DNA from: Chryseobacterium sp. 6424 | GTDB lineage: Bacteria; Bacteroidota; Bacteroidia; Flavobacteriales; Weeksellaceae | DNA length: 64,000 nt | Direction of reading: 5' to 3' | NCBI RefSeq assembly: GCF_003692615.1 | Contig: NZ_CP023540.1 | Span: forward strand, 1,302,001-1,366,000 | In this document: piece after piece, positions 16,387 to 25,622 of the stretch | Layout of the letters: every line of letters starts with the position of its first letter | Position numbering within the stretch: position 1 is the first letter of the stretch | Notes under the pieces: generated by a model | Seen by the model: only the letters and a program-made list of their open reading frames with translations | What the model was told of the DNA's origin: nothing | Database searches by the model: none | Program-made: the position numbers and the translations under genes

Positions 16387-17364
16387 ATGTACAATAAATT
16401 AGTTAGACTGGAGGTAATGAGGAATCTGGGAAAAGAGGTTGGAGACTTCATCACTTCTTATCTCACACCCGTTGAAAAAATTTGGCAGCCAACAGATTTT
16501 TTGCCAGATCCTTCATCAGACACATTCAAATATGACGTAGAAGAATTACAAACATACGCCCAGGAAATGGGTTACGACCTTTTCGTAACACTTATCGGCG
16601 ATTGTATTACCGAAGAAGCTCTGCCAAGTTACGAATCTTGGATAATGGGGATTGATGGCGTAGATCAGGAAGAGCGTACCGGCTGGTCACAATGGGTGCG
16701 TAGCTGGACTGCGGAGGAAAACCGCCACGGCGATCTACTGAATAAATATCTTTACCTGTGTGGACGCGTAAATATGCGTGAGGTAGAGGTTACTACACAG
16801 TATTTGATACAGGATGGTTTCGATTTGGGAACATCCATGGACCCTTATCGAAATTTTGTTTATACAAGTTTTCAGGAAACCGCGACCAACATTTCACACC
16901 GGCGTGTAGGTACGCTGGCCAAACAGAGCGGTAACGGAAAACTGGCTAAGATGTGTGGTGTAATCGCTGCTGATGAAGCACGACATGCCAAAGCTTACAA
17001 ACATTTCGTAACGCGTATCTTCGAGCTTGATCCTTCTGAAATGATGCTTGCCTTCGAAGATATGATGAGAAAGAAAATTGTGATGCCCGCACATTTGATG
17101 CGCGAATCTGGCCAAAAAGCCGGTGAACTTTGGGGGCACTTTTCTGATGCTGCACAGCGTGCGATGGTGTACACAGGGCAAGATTATATTAACATCCTCA
17201 GCGATTTGCTGACAGACTGGAAGATCGAATACATTACCGGACTGAACGAAAAAGCAGAAAAAGCACAGGAGTATCTAATGAAACTGCCATCCAGATTACA
17301 GAAGATCACCGACAGAATCGCAACCCCTGATTTGCAATATCAGTTCAAATGGGTGAAATCTTAA
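16387..17364 (+). CDS. Acyl-ACP desaturase (soluble di-iron)
   Basis: 325 aa soluble ferritin-fold desaturase that introduces a cis double bond into acyl-ACP, setting membrane fluidity. The two di-iron motifs EExxH are visible as WTAEENRHGDLL and IAADEARHAKAYKHF, with another Glu ligand in SFQETATNISHRRVG. The length agrees with bacterial and plant stearoyl-ACP desaturases without a transit peptide. The start MYNKLVRLEVMRNLG is chosen from the promoter position. Single gene with its own terminator. Confidence 0.92.
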   Translation: MYNKLVRLEVMRNLGKEVGDFITSYLTPVEKIWQPTDFLPDPSSDTFKYDVEELQTYAQEMGYDLFVTLIGDCITEEALPSYESWIMGIDGVDQEERTGWSQWVRSWTAEENRHGDLLNKYLYLCGRVNMREVEVTTQYLIQDGFDLGTSMDPYRNFVYTSFQETATNISHRRVGTLAKQSGNGKLAKMCGVIAADEARHAKAYKHFVTRIFELDPSEMMLAFEDMMRKKIVMPAHLMRESGQKAGELWGHFSDAAQRAMVYTGQDYINILSDLLTDWKIEYITGLNEKAEKAQEYLMKLPSRLQKITDRIATPDLQYQFKWVKS

Positions 17365-17386
17365 TCAAACAAAATACTTCTTTACC

Positions 17387-17420
17387 AGAGCGGCAGAATT
17401 TTCTACCGCTCTTTTATTTT
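17387..17420 (+). terminator. Intrinsic terminator of the desaturase gene
   Basis: AGAGCGG and CCGCTCT stem with an AT-rich loop, followed by TTTTATTTT. Confidence 0.8.
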
Positions 17421-17422
17421 AT

Positions 17423-17430
17423 TATCTTTG
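17423..17430 (+). promoter_or_regulatory. Promoter -7 box of the HAD/map operon
   Basis: TATCTTTG, 22 bp upstream of the ATG at 17453. Confidence 0.65.
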
Positions 17431-17452
17431 CATTCCGAAATTTTTACGCAAA

Positions 17453-17884
17453 ATGAAAAGCAATAAAAAACTCGCCATAGATTTTGATGGTACCGTAGTG
17501 GAAGATGCCTATCCAGGTATTGGCAAACCCAAGACTTTTGCCTTCGAAACCCTTCGCCAACTTCAGTCAGAAGGCTACCGCCTTATCCTCTGGACTTTCA
17601 GACATGGGAAAACTTTGGATGAAGCTGTGGAATTCTGTCGTAAAAACGGCGTTGAATTTTATGCCGTGAATGCAAGTTTTGAAGGAGAAATCTTTGACGG
17701 TAATGCCGCATCACGTAAAATAGATGTCGATCTTTTCATTGATGACCGTAACCTTGGCGGTTTTCCCGGTTGGGGAGAAATCTATAACATCATCAATGAA
17801 AAAATAGAGTTTCGGGTGGAAGGCAAGGAGGTTTTGCCTTATTCAAAAATGAAAAAAGACAAAAAGAAAGGCCTGTTCTGGTAA
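17453..17884 (+). CDS. HAD-superfamily hydrolase, BT0820-like
   Basis: 143 aa minimal HAD protein. Motif I is KLAIDFDGTVVED with the nucleophile Asp and acid/base Asp; motif II lies in LILWTFRHG and motif IV in VDLFIDDRNLGG. It is small, with no cap domain, like the Bacteroides BT0820 family. The phosphate substrate is not known. It is the first gene of a likely operon with map (10 bp gap) and a methyltransferase. Confidence 0.82.
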   Translation: MKSNKKLAIDFDGTVVEDAYPGIGKPKTFAFETLRQLQSEGYRLILWTFRHGKTLDEAVEFCRKNGVEFYAVNASFEGEIFDGNAASRKIDVDLFIDDRNLGGFPGWGEIYNIINEKIEFRVEGKEVLPYSKMKKDKKKGLFW

Positions 17885-17894
17885 AAAATAGCTT

Positions 17895-18704
17895 ATGATT
17901 ATTTTTAAAACACTTGATGAACTGCGGCTGATTCGCGAAAGTGCCCAGTTGGTCTCTAAAACTCTGGGCATGTTAGCCAAGGAAATTGTGCCTGGCACTA
18001 CTACCGAGCATCTGGATAAACTCGGTGGCGAGTATATCCGAGATCACGGTGGCGAACCTGCATTTTTAGGAATGTATGGCTTTCCCAAAAACCTTTGTAT
18101 TTCACCTAATGCAGAAGTGGTTCATGGCATTCCTAATGACAAGCCACTGCGCGAAGGCGATATTCTCTCGGTAGATTGTGGGGTTTATATGAACGGCTTT
18201 TATGGCGACCATGCATATTCTTTTCAGGTAGGTGAAGTAGCCGCGGAAACCAAGAAACTTTTGGAAGTAACGAAAGAATCCCTATACAAAGGCATCGCCC
18301 AATGTGTACGCGGAAAGAGAGTAGGAGACATCTCTAACGCAATACAGGAACACTGCGAAAAACACGGCTACGGCGTGGTGCGCGAGCTTGTAGGCCACGG
18401 CCTCGGGCGTAAAATGCATGAAGATCCGCAAGTGCCAAACTACGGTCGAAAAGGCAGTGGGAAAGTCTTGAAAGACGGGATTGTTTTGGCGATTGAGCCA
18501 ATGGTGAACCTCGGGACTGAAAAAGTTAAATTTCATGATGATGGGTGGACGGTGACTTCACTGGATAATTCCCCATCCGCACATTTCGAGCATGATGTGA
18601 CCATCATTGCTGGGAAACCCGTTTTGCTGTCAACTTATAAATATATTTATGAGGCCCTCGGCATCGAAAGTGATGAGGAAGCTCCTTTTACTTTAGATTT
18701 TTAA
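17895..18704 (+). CDS. map: Methionine aminopeptidase, type I
   Basis: 269 aa cytosolic metalloenzyme that removes the initiator Met from nascent proteins. The pita-bread fold residues are visible: VVHGIPND, the two metal Asp residues in SVDCGVYMNGFYGDHAYS, the metal His in LVGHGLGRKMHEDP, and the two Glu ligands in AIEPMVNLG and FEHDVTII. No N-terminal SH3-binding extension is present, as for type Ia enzymes. The stop TAA overlaps the ATG of the next gene by one base. Confidence 0.95.
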   Translation: MIIFKTLDELRLIRESAQLVSKTLGMLAKEIVPGTTTEHLDKLGGEYIRDHGGEPAFLGMYGFPKNLCISPNAEVVHGIPNDKPLREGDILSVDCGVYMNGFYGDHAYSFQVGEVAAETKKLLEVTKESLYKGIAQCVRGKRVGDISNAIQEHCEKHGYGVVRELVGHGLGRKMHEDPQVPNYGRKGSGKVLKDGIVLAIEPMVNLGTEKVKFHDDGWTVTSLDNSPSAHFEHDVTIIAGKPVLLSTYKYIYEALGIESDEEAPFTLDF

Positions 18705-19468
18705 TGAAGAAAATTGCCCGTTTTTTACTGAATAAAATTCCGCGCCCAGTGCTTATTCAGTTAAGCATCTTGCTGCGTCCGCTAATTTATCAGTTCTTTA
18801 AAGGCAATAATTTTACCGATCCCATTGACGGGAAGTCTTACCGCAAATTTTTACCTTACGGTTACGGCAAACAGCGCGATAATGCACTTTCCCCCTCCAC
18901 ACTTAGTTTAGAGAGGCACCGCCAGATGTGGCTCTACCTACAGAATGAAACCGACTTCTTTACAAAGAGTTACAAAGTCCTTCATATCGCCCCCGAACAG
19001 GAATTTCTGCGGAGGTTTAAACAGATGAAGAACTTGACATATGTTTCCGCAGACCTTTTTTCGCCCATTGTAGATGTAAAGGCGGATTTGCTGAACCTGC
19101 CTTTTGAGGATGAAAGTTTTGATGTCATTTTCTGTAACCATGTACTTGAGCATATAGAGGACGATCGGCGTGCCATGAGCGAACTTTACCGTGTCATGAA
19201 AAAAGGAGGCTGGGGAATATTTCAGGTCCCGATGAGGAATACGTTGCAGAAAACGTATGAAGATTTCAGCATTACCGACCCGAAAGAACGGCAGAAGCAT
19301 TTTGGCCAATACGACCATGTACGTTGGTACGGTATGGATTTCTTCGAACGGTTGCAAAACGCCGGTTTCCGTACAGAGGCCAATTTTTACTCGAAGAAGT
19401 TTTCAGCTGAAGACCGCAGAAGATTCGCGCTTCAGGAAAACGAAATACTGCCAGTAGTCTTTAAATAA
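18704..19468 (+). CDS. SAM-dependent class I methyltransferase
   Basis: 254 aa. A Methyltransf_11-like Rossmann fold is seen with motif I as KVLHIAPEQEFLRRF (degenerate; the glycines of GxGxG are missing), acidic motif VSADLFSPIVDVKADLLNLPF, and the post-motif FDVIFCNHVLEHIEDDRRAMSELYRVMKKGG. The substrate is unknown. It overlaps map by one base and ends 64 bp before era. The N-terminal 60 residues are basic and hydrophobic and may associate with membrane. Confidence 0.8.
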   Translation: MKKIARFLLNKIPRPVLIQLSILLRPLIYQFFKGNNFTDPIDGKSYRKFLPYGYGKQRDNALSPSTLSLERHRQMWLYLQNETDFFTKSYKVLHIAPEQEFLRRFKQMKNLTYVSADLFSPIVDVKADLLNLPFEDESFDVIFCNHVLEHIEDDRRAMSELYRVMKKGGWGIFQVPMRNTLQKTYEDFSITDPKERQKHFGQYDHVRWYGMDFFERLQNAGFRTEANFYSKKFSAEDRRRFALQENEILPVVFK

Positions 19469-19478
19469 GACAATTCAT

Positions 19479-19486
19479 TATCTTTG
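19479..19486 (+). promoter_or_regulatory. Promoter -7 box of era
   Basis: TATCTTTG, 46 bp upstream of the era ATG. Confidence 0.55.
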
Positions 19487-19532
19487 TCTCATCATCAGAT
19501 GATGACTTTTAATCTTTTTAATATTCTGAGAA

Positions 19533-20408
19533 ATGCATAAAGCAGGATTTGTAAATATAGTAGGAAAGCCAAATGCCGGAAAATCAACACTTCTGAACCA
19601 ACTGATGGGCGAAAAACTGGCCATTGTCACCCAAAAAGCCCAAACGACGCGTCACCGTATTTTCGGCATTTATAATGAAGAGGATTTGCAGATTGTGTTT
19701 TCGGACACACCGGGCGTGCTGGATCCGAAGTATGGCTTGCAGGAAAAAATGATGGATTTTGTAAAAGACTCTTTACAGGATGCGGATGTTTTCCTATTCA
19801 TTGTGGATATTTTAGATAAGACCGAACCATTCGAGTTTCTGGTTGAAAAACTGAACAAAATTCCTGTGCCCGTGCTCATACTCATCAATAAAATTGACGC
19901 ATCGAACCAGGAAGACCTTGAAAAAGTGATGGAAATATGGCACCAGCGCATCCCAAAAGCCGAGATACTGCCGATTTCAGCGTTGCGAGGCTTCAATACA
20001 GAGGTGATCTTACCGAAACTGAAATCTTTGCTGCCCGAAAACCCGCCGTATTATGACAAGGATATGTTTACGGATAAGTCCGAACGTTTTTTTGTAAACG
20101 AAACGATCCGCGAGAAAATTCTATTGAATTACGAGAAGGAAATCCCGTACGCGGTGGAGGTGGTGACAGAAATGTTCAAAGAAAAGGAAGGCATTATCTT
20201 CATCGATTCTATTATTTACGTTGAAAGAGATACGCAAAAGGGCATTGTGATAGGCCACAAGGGCGAAGCGATAAAAAAAGTGGGCACCGAAGCTCGTCTG
20301 GACCTTGAAAAATTCTTCAGCAAAAAAATTCACCTGAACCTTTTCGTAAAAGTTAAGAAAGACTGGCGCAAGAACGAGCGCGACCTGAAAAACTTCGGTT
20401 ACCGCTAA
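19533..20408 (+). CDS. era: GTPase Era, ribosome biogenesis
   Basis: 291 aa. Era binds the 3' end of 16S rRNA during maturation of the 30S subunit. The G domain has G1 GKPNAGKSTLLNQ, G2 region QTTRHRIFGI, G3 DTPGV and G4 NKID. The C-terminal type II KH domain contains the RNA-binding loop GIVIGHKGEAIKKVGTEARLDLE. Length and order are standard for the family. Confidence 0.96.
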   Translation: MHKAGFVNIVGKPNAGKSTLLNQLMGEKLAIVTQKAQTTRHRIFGIYNEEDLQIVFSDTPGVLDPKYGLQEKMMDFVKDSLQDADVFLFIVDILDKTEPFEFLVEKLNKIPVPVLILINKIDASNQEDLEKVMEIWHQRIPKAEILPISALRGFNTEVILPKLKSLLPENPPYYDKDMFTDKSERFFVNETIREKILLNYEKEIPYAVEVVTEMFKEKEGIIFIDSIIYVERDTQKGIVIGHKGEAIKKVGTEARLDLEKFFSKKIHLNLFVKVKKDWRKNERDLKNFGYR

Positions 20409-20412
20409 ATCC

Positions 20413-20442
20413 TTGTTTTTACCGGTATTTTTCTTAAATTTG
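20413..20442 (+). promoter_or_regulatory. Promoter of the DoxX gene
   Basis: TTG at 20413-20415 and TAAATTTG at 20435-20442, spaced 19 bp, lie upstream of the ATG at 20457. Confidence 0.6.
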
Positions 20443-20456
20443 GTAAAATTTGTTTT

Positions 20457-20885
20457 ATGAACTATTTTACTTCGACGAAAAGTAACGCTGTTATTACCGA
20501 TTTGGTAATTTTAGTCATCAGGATTTTTGTAGGATTTGCAATGCTTTCACACGGTTTTCCTAAACTTCAGCAGCTACTTTCGGGCGAGGAGATAGTTTTC
20601 TTCGAATTTATGGGGCTTAGCGCCAAAACCTCTCTTATCCTAGCGGTTTTCGCGGAATTTGTATGTTCCATTTTTATTATTTTAGGACTCTTCAGCCGTA
20701 TCGCTGTATTTTTCCTCCTCATTACTATGGCTGTCGCCGGGTTAGTGGTGCACAGCGCAGACCCTTTTGCCAAAAGAGAGCTTAGCCTACTGTATCTTTC
20801 GATTTACCTGATGCTTTTTGCATTCGGGCCGGGTAGATATTCGGTGGACTATATGATTGGCAGGAGGCGCGAAAACAATTGGTAA
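20457..20885 (+). CDS. DoxX family membrane protein
   Basis: 142 aa with four TM helices. The family start is visible as LVILVIRIFVGFAMLSHGFPKL, followed by AEFVCSIFIILGLFSRIAVFFLLITMAVAGLVVHSADPF. DoxX-type proteins are small membrane proteins linked to redox or quinone processes; the exact role is not known. A hairpin terminator follows. Confidence 0.85.
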   Translation: MNYFTSTKSNAVITDLVILVIRIFVGFAMLSHGFPKLQQLLSGEEIVFFEFMGLSAKTSLILAVFAEFVCSIFIILGLFSRIAVFFLLITMAVAGLVVHSADPFAKRELSLLYLSIYLMLFAFGPGRYSVDYMIGRRRENNW

Positions 20886-20896
20886 CGCTTCTTATG

Positions 20897-20929
20897 ATAC
20901 ATCGACTTTGCTGTTGATGTATTTTTTAT
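20897..20929 (+). terminator. Intrinsic terminator after the DoxX gene
   Basis: ATACATCGAC and GTTGATGTAT pair (one G-T pair) around TTTGCT, followed by TTTTTATT. Confidence 0.75.
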
Positions 20930-20961
20930 TTCTGACTTCAAAAAAACAATTACAATAATTT

Positions 20962-23364
20962 ATGAAAATCAAACTTACGCTAGCAGCACTGGTCTTTGCC
21001 GGACTGGTGTATGCACAGGAAAACATTACGTACCAGCAGCCATCACCTGAAATCCTTCAGTTGGCTGACTTTCAGCGCGCACCCAGCGTGATGATGGACA
21101 GTAAGAAGCAATGGTTGATCTTTTCTTACCGCCCCACGTACAAATCTTTGGATGACCTCAATCAGCCAGAAATGAAACTGGCAGGTTTACGTGTGAATCC
21201 GGTGACAAACATCAGCAGTACAGTGACGTATGTTAACAATCTTAAAATCAAAAGATTAAAGGATAAAACCGAAACCCAGGTAAAAGGATTGCCGACAAAT
21301 CCCAAGATTACCTACATGTCATTTTCACCTGATGAGAAGATGATGGCCTTTACCAACACGACCTCAAAAGGTGTTGAATTATGGCTTCTTGACCTAGCGA
21401 CAGCCACCGCAAGGAAAATCAGCAATGATAACCTGAATGCTAATCTCGGTTCACCGTATGTATGGATGAGAGACTCTCAGCAGTTACTTGTAAAGAGAAT
21501 CCCAGCCGGACGTGGCAACCTGATTGACTCTAAAAACGAAATCCCCACAGGCCCTACAGTATCAAACGCTGATGGCAAGGTATCGCAAAACAGAACTTAC
21601 CAAGATCTATTGAAAAATCCGCAAGATGAAGCTAACTTCGAAACACTGGCGAAAGCAGACCTTGTGAAGATAGCGGTGAACGGTACTGTAAGCGATTACA
21701 AACCCGCAGCCATCTATACAGGGATGAGTTTTTCACCAGATGGTAATTATGTAATGCTGACCACCATCGAGCGTCCGTATTCTTATATCGTACCGCTGAG
21801 CCGTTTCCCGATGAGTTCTGAAGTGTACGACCAAGCCGGAAATCTGGTGAAGAAAGTAAACGAAGTCCCGTTAACCGAGATCATGCCGAAAGGTTTCTCC
21901 TCCGTACGTACAGGAAAGAGGAACATGACCTGGCGTGATGATCAGCCTGCGACGTTGGTCTATGCCGAAGCGCTGGATGGGGGTGATGCCGCTAAATCTG
22001 TCGAATACCGGGATGAGATTTTCCTCTGGGAAGCACCATTTGATCAGGACCCAAAGTCGTTTTTCAAGACCGCGCAACGTTTCAGTGGGGTTGATTGGTC
22101 GAATTCGGATTTCGCAGTTGTGTCTGACAGTTGGTATGATACCCGTAACACCAAATCTTACCTCGTCAACCTGAAAAACAATACTTCAAAAGTTATTGGT
22201 GACCGTAACTATCAGGATGTTTACATGGATCCCGGAACCTTTAACACTACCAAAAACCAGTATGGCAGAACTGTCATTGATGCTAAAAATAACAAATCGT
22301 ACCTGGTAGGTGATGGGTTTACAAAGAACGGACAGTTCCCATTCATTGATGAAATTGACTTGAATTCCCTCTCGAAGAAAAGGATTTATACCTCGAAACT
22401 GAAAAATTCAAAGGAAAGCATCGTCGATATCATCGATGCGAAAAGTGGTAACGTACTTGTGGTAGAGCAATCTGCTAACAAATACCCAAATTATTTCGTT
22501 AGAAACATTAAAAACGGAAAAGCGACTGCGCTTACCTCTTTCGCAAACCCGTTTGAAAGCATTAAGGATGTATATAAAGAAGTCATCAAATACAAAAGAA
22601 ACGACGGGGTAGAGCTTACTGGTACGCTTTATTTACCTGCTAATTTCGACCGTAAGAATCCCAAAGAAAAACTTCCGTTGCTTATTTGGGCGTACCCAAC
22701 AGAGTACAAAGACAAAAATACCGCCGGGCAGAATACACAAAACCCCAACGATTTCACTTTCCCAAGCTATGGTTCATTTATCTATTGGGTGACGAAGGGA
22801 TATGCAGTGCTGGACGATGCCGCTTTCCCAATAATTGGTGAAGGTACAGCCGAACCAAACGATACGTTCCTAGCACAGCTTATAGCCAACGGAAAAGCCG
22901 CAATCGATGCAGTGGATAAACTGGGCTACATCGACCGTAATAAAGTAGCGGTAGGTGGACATTCATACGGCGCATTCATGACGGCAAACCTGCTGAGCCA
23001 TTCTAAAGATTACGCCTGTGGAATTGCACGAAGTGGCGCTTATAACCGAACGCTTACGCCATTTGGCTTCCAGAGCGAGCAACGTAACTATTGGGACGTG
23101 CCAGAGATCTACAACACCATGTCGCCATTTATGAACGCTGATAAGATGAAGACACCGATGTTACTGATACATGGTGAAGCTGACAATAACCCCGGAACAT
23201 TCACGCTTCAGACCGAACGATATTTTCAGGCACTTAAAAACCTAGGTGCGCCTGTAAGAATGGTACTGTTACCGCTGGAATCTCATGGGTACGCAGCTCG
23301 TGAAAATATCTTACACGTATTGTGGGAACAAGATCAGTTCCTTGAGAAATGTCTTAAAAAATAG
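20962..23364 (+). CDS. S9 family prolyl oligopeptidase-like peptidase, secreted
   Basis: 800 aa. A signal peptide (MKIKLTLAALVFAGLVYAQ) precedes a beta-propeller region with WD-like SFSPDEKMMAF and SFSPDGNYVML repeats, and a C-terminal alpha/beta-hydrolase domain. The catalytic triad is Ser668 in VGGHSYGAFMT, Asp in LIHGEADNNPGT and His in LESHGYAAREN. It probably cleaves peptides in the periplasm. The GTAEPNDT segment and length resemble the glutamyl endopeptidase-like branch of S9; the specificity is not established. Confidence 0.9.
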   Translation: MKIKLTLAALVFAGLVYAQENITYQQPSPEILQLADFQRAPSVMMDSKKQWLIFSYRPTYKSLDDLNQPEMKLAGLRVNPVTNISSTVTYVNNLKIKRLKDKTETQVKGLPTNPKITYMSFSPDEKMMAFTNTTSKGVELWLLDLATATARKISNDNLNANLGSPYVWMRDSQQLLVKRIPAGRGNLIDSKNEIPTGPTVSNADGKVSQNRTYQDLLKNPQDEANFETLAKADLVKIAVNGTVSDYKPAAIYTGMSFSPDGNYVMLTTIERPYSYIVPLSRFPMSSEVYDQAGNLVKKVNEVPLTEIMPKGFSSVRTGKRNMTWRDDQPATLVYAEALDGGDAAKSVEYRDEIFLWEAPFDQDPKSFFKTAQRFSGVDWSNSDFAVVSDSWYDTRNTKSYLVNLKNNTSKVIGDRNYQDVYMDPGTFNTTKNQYGRTVIDAKNNKSYLVGDGFTKNGQFPFIDEIDLNSLSKKRIYTSKLKNSKESIVDIIDAKSGNVLVVEQSANKYPNYFVRNIKNGKATALTSFANPFESIKDVYKEVIKYKRNDGVELTGTLYLPANFDRKNPKEKLPLLIWAYPTEYKDKNTAGQNTQNPNDFTFPSYGSFIYWVTKGYAVLDDAAFPIIGEGTAEPNDTFLAQLIANGKAAIDAVDKLGYIDRNKVAVGGHSYGAFMTANLLSHSKDYACGIARSGAYNRTLTPFGFQSEQRNYWDVPEIYNTMSPFMNADKMKTPMLLIHGEADNNPGTFTLQTERYFQALKNLGAPVRMVLLPLESHGYAARENILHVLWEQDQFLEKCLKK

Positions 23365-23365
23365 A

Positions 23366-23392
23366 TAAAAACCTTCTTCGGATGGTTTTTTC
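23366..23392 (+). terminator. Intrinsic terminator after the S9 peptidase
   Basis: AAAACCTTC and GATGGTTTT (one T-T mismatch) close a TTCG tetraloop, followed by TT and an AT-rich run. Confidence 0.7.
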
Positions 23393-23615
23393 ATTTAAAG
23401 TATGGAACATTAAAGTTTAATACTGATTCTAAAAATCCAATGCTGTGGAATAAAATATATTCTGAATTCAGAAAATTACACAATTTAACATAATATAAAT
23501 TATAGGAGTTTATATTGATGCATATTTTAACACTTTAACATGACTTTTCGCCTCCTGCATCTTATGAAAATTTACTATATTTAACACCCTGAAATTTTCA
23601 CTACAATCTGGAATA

Positions 23616-24056
23616 ATGAAATATTATACGCTTGTTATCCTTACAGCGGTTAGTTTCCTTAGCTGTAACAAAAAAAATCCTCATAATGCTGCCACACAAT
23701 CCCACGAAACCTGTTATGAAGGCCTCGAAGCCGATGATACGGTAAGACTTTCTATCATTGATGATGCAGGAAAAATTACCGGGACTTTGTTATACGAGAA
23801 TCCAGAATCCAGTAACTCATCAGGCACTTTTACGGGCATCCGTTCAGGTGACACACTGAAACTTACTGTGAGATCCACCGCTTCCGGTACCGCTTCTTAC
23901 CGCGAAAAATATTTGCTAAAAAAAGAAGATAAACTGTATGATGGCATTGGCGAGATCAAACAGATCAACGATTCTGTCGCTGTATTTGCCAAACCTACGG
24001 ATCTTGTATTCACCCACAGCCTTGTTTTCGAACAGGCAGATTGCAGCGATTTTTAG
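23616..24056 (+). CDS. Lipoprotein of unknown function, paralogue A
   Basis: 146 aa. A lipoprotein signal with the lipobox FLSC (Cys near residue 17) is followed by NKKNPHN and a compact beta-rich domain. It shares ordered motifs with the next gene: CYEGLEADDTVRLSIIDDAGKITG, SGTFTGIRSGDTLKLTV, SYREKYLLKKEDKLYDGIGE and a Cys in ADCSDF near the end. The two invariant Cys could pair. I do not recognise a named family. It is 36 bp upstream of its paralogue, so this is a tandem duplication. Confidence 0.75.
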   Translation: MKYYTLVILTAVSFLSCNKKNPHNAATQSHETCYEGLEADDTVRLSIIDDAGKITGTLLYENPESSNSSGTFTGIRSGDTLKLTVRSTASGTASYREKYLLKKEDKLYDGIGEIKQINDSVAVFAKPTDLVFTHSLVFEQADCSDF

Positions 24057-24091
24057 TTTAACATAATATAAGTGGTTTAACAATCTATTCA

Positions 24092-24601
24092 ATGAAAAAA
24101 TACCTTATAATCCCTGCAACTGTACTTTTTTTATTTAGCTGTAATAAAAAAACGACTGAAAATACCGATCTTCAAAGTTCTAAAGCTGATTCTTCAGTGG
24201 TTATCGAAGATGAACCGTTGGCTTCTTCAACAGTTCAAGACTGTTATGTGGCAGTAAATGGTAAAGATTCGGTTTTTATATCTGTGGAAGATAACTTAGG
24301 AACCATCATTGGGAAAATGCGTTACAAGAATTTTGAAAAAGACAGTTCATACGGCGATATTTCTGGTACACAACATGGTGATACGCTTAAATTAAATTAC
24401 ACCTTCCAGGCAGAAGGTACGACATCCGAACGCGAAATCTACTTCCTCAAAAAAGGCGGAAATCTTGTTGAAGCTATCGGCGAACACACTACTGAAGGTA
24501 ATATAGACACCTATACCGATCCAGCGCGCCTTACCTACAACGGACAAACTTTGAAGCCCATTAACTGTGATGATTTCGAAAAAAACTTTATAGGGAAATA
24601 A
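24092..24601 (+). CDS. Lipoprotein of unknown function, paralogue B
   Basis: 169 aa lipoprotein, lipobox FLFSC followed by NKKTTENT. It matches the preceding gene along its length: CYVAVNGKDSVFISVEDNLGTIIG, DISGTQHGDTLKLNY, SEREIYFLKKGGNLVEAIGE and INCDDF. It has an extra acidic and serine-rich linker after the lipobox. The motif TTTAACATAATATAA lies just upstream (24058-24072) and also upstream of paralogue A (around 23483), suggesting the duplication included control sequence. Function unknown; probably faces the periplasm or cell surface. Confidence 0.75.
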   Translation: MKKYLIIPATVLFLFSCNKKTTENTDLQSSKADSSVVIEDEPLASSTVQDCYVAVNGKDSVFISVEDNLGTIIGKMRYKNFEKDSSYGDISGTQHGDTLKLNYTFQAEGTTSEREIYFLKKGGNLVEAIGEHTTEGNIDTYTDPARLTYNGQTLKPINCDDFEKNFIGK

Positions 24602-24810
24602 TTAAATGATAAGTAAGATTATTTTTAAAAGATTTAATAGGTGCTTTTAAAATAAACCAAACTAAATAAATCCTTTGTGGAATCTTAATTTTAGATATTT
24701 CTCTTGCCAATTTGATATTTATAAAGAACTTTTTATAAGGAACTGATATTTATCATTCTTTCCGGAACTTGTATGACAGATCTTTTGTCCCAAAAAAAGA
24801 AAATATTGCT

Positions 24811-24818
24811 TAGTTTTG
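24811..24818 (+). promoter_or_regulatory. Promoter -7 box of the Nudix-HTH regulator
   Basis: TAGTTTTG with only 6 bp to the ATG at 24825; a TTTTG about 23 bp upstream may be the -33 box. The transcript should have little or no leader. Confidence 0.5.
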
Positions 24819-24824
24819 AAGTAT

Positions 24825-25568
24825 ATGAAAATAGACGATTCGAAAAATAAACAAAACCTACAGGAATTAATTGACACGCAGGATTTTGTACCGCATATAT
24901 CAGTGGATTGTGCCATTTTCGGGTATCAGAACGGCATCCTGAAAATACTTCTCCTCAAATATCATGATCTGGACCTTTGGTCGCTTCCGGGCGGGTTCGT
25001 GTTCGAAGATGAAGACCTCTCCGAAGCCGCTGCACGTGTACTTTATGAACGTACCCACCTTTCAGATATTTTTATGGATCAGTTCCATACGTTTGGCGCA
25101 AAGAACCGTACCGAAAATAATGTACACCAGATCCTGCTCCGCAATAAAGGCATTAAAGTCCCACCCGATCACTGGATCTTCCAGCGCTTCATTACCGTAG
25201 CGTACTGTAGCTTGATTGATTATAACCTGGTTGATACTTTTCCTGACGCGTTTAACGAAACCCGTGCCTGGTTTGAAGTAGATAACCTGCCAAAGATGGC
25301 CTTCGATCATGACCAGATCATACCCAAAGCCGTACAGCATCTCCGAAAAAACATTGATACACAGATAGTTGCAAGCAAACTGCTCCCTGAAAAATTCACG
25401 ATGAAAGAACTTCAGACGGTTTATGAAACAGTACTGGGCGAAAAATTCCGCAGGAATAATTTTCAACGAAAGATCCTCGGCCTCAATTCCCTGGAGCGGC
25501 TGGAGAAATTTTATGACGGTTCCGCGAACAAAGCGCCTTATCTGTACAGGTTCGCAGACCATATCTAA
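24825..25568 (+). CDS. Nudix-domain transcriptional regulator (NrtR/AraR-like)
   Basis: 247 aa. An N-terminal Nudix fold (about 25-150) with SVDCAIFGYQNGILKILLLK...LWSLPGGFVFEDEDLSEAAARVLYERTHL is followed by a C-terminal winged-helix region (FTMKELQTVYETVLGEKFRRNNFQRKIL). The Nudix box lacks the REUxEE core residues needed for hydrolysis, so it is probably a ligand-binding domain. This layout is known from NrtR (NAD metabolism) and AraR-type sugar regulators in Bacteroidota. The ligand cannot be told. ATG 24825 is chosen over TTG 24816 because of the promoter. Confidence 0.85.
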   Translation: MKIDDSKNKQNLQELIDTQDFVPHISVDCAIFGYQNGILKILLLKYHDLDLWSLPGGFVFEDEDLSEAAARVLYERTHLSDIFMDQFHTFGAKNRTENNVHQILLRNKGIKVPPDHWIFQRFITVAYCSLIDYNLVDTFPDAFNETRAWFEVDNLPKMAFDHDQIIPKAVQHLRKNIDTQIVASKLLPEKFTMKELQTVYETVLGEKFRRNNFQRKILGLNSLERLEKFYDGSANKAPYLYRFADHI

Positions 25569-25622
25569 GACCCGATTTCATCATCTTACAGAAAAAACTT
25601 ACATTTAACAAAACAACATATC

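Noticed and set aside
23440..23560. Very AT-rich stretch as possible insertion scar or origin
   Set aside because: No inverted ends, target duplication or DnaA-box cluster was found; it looks like ordinary intergenic DNA.
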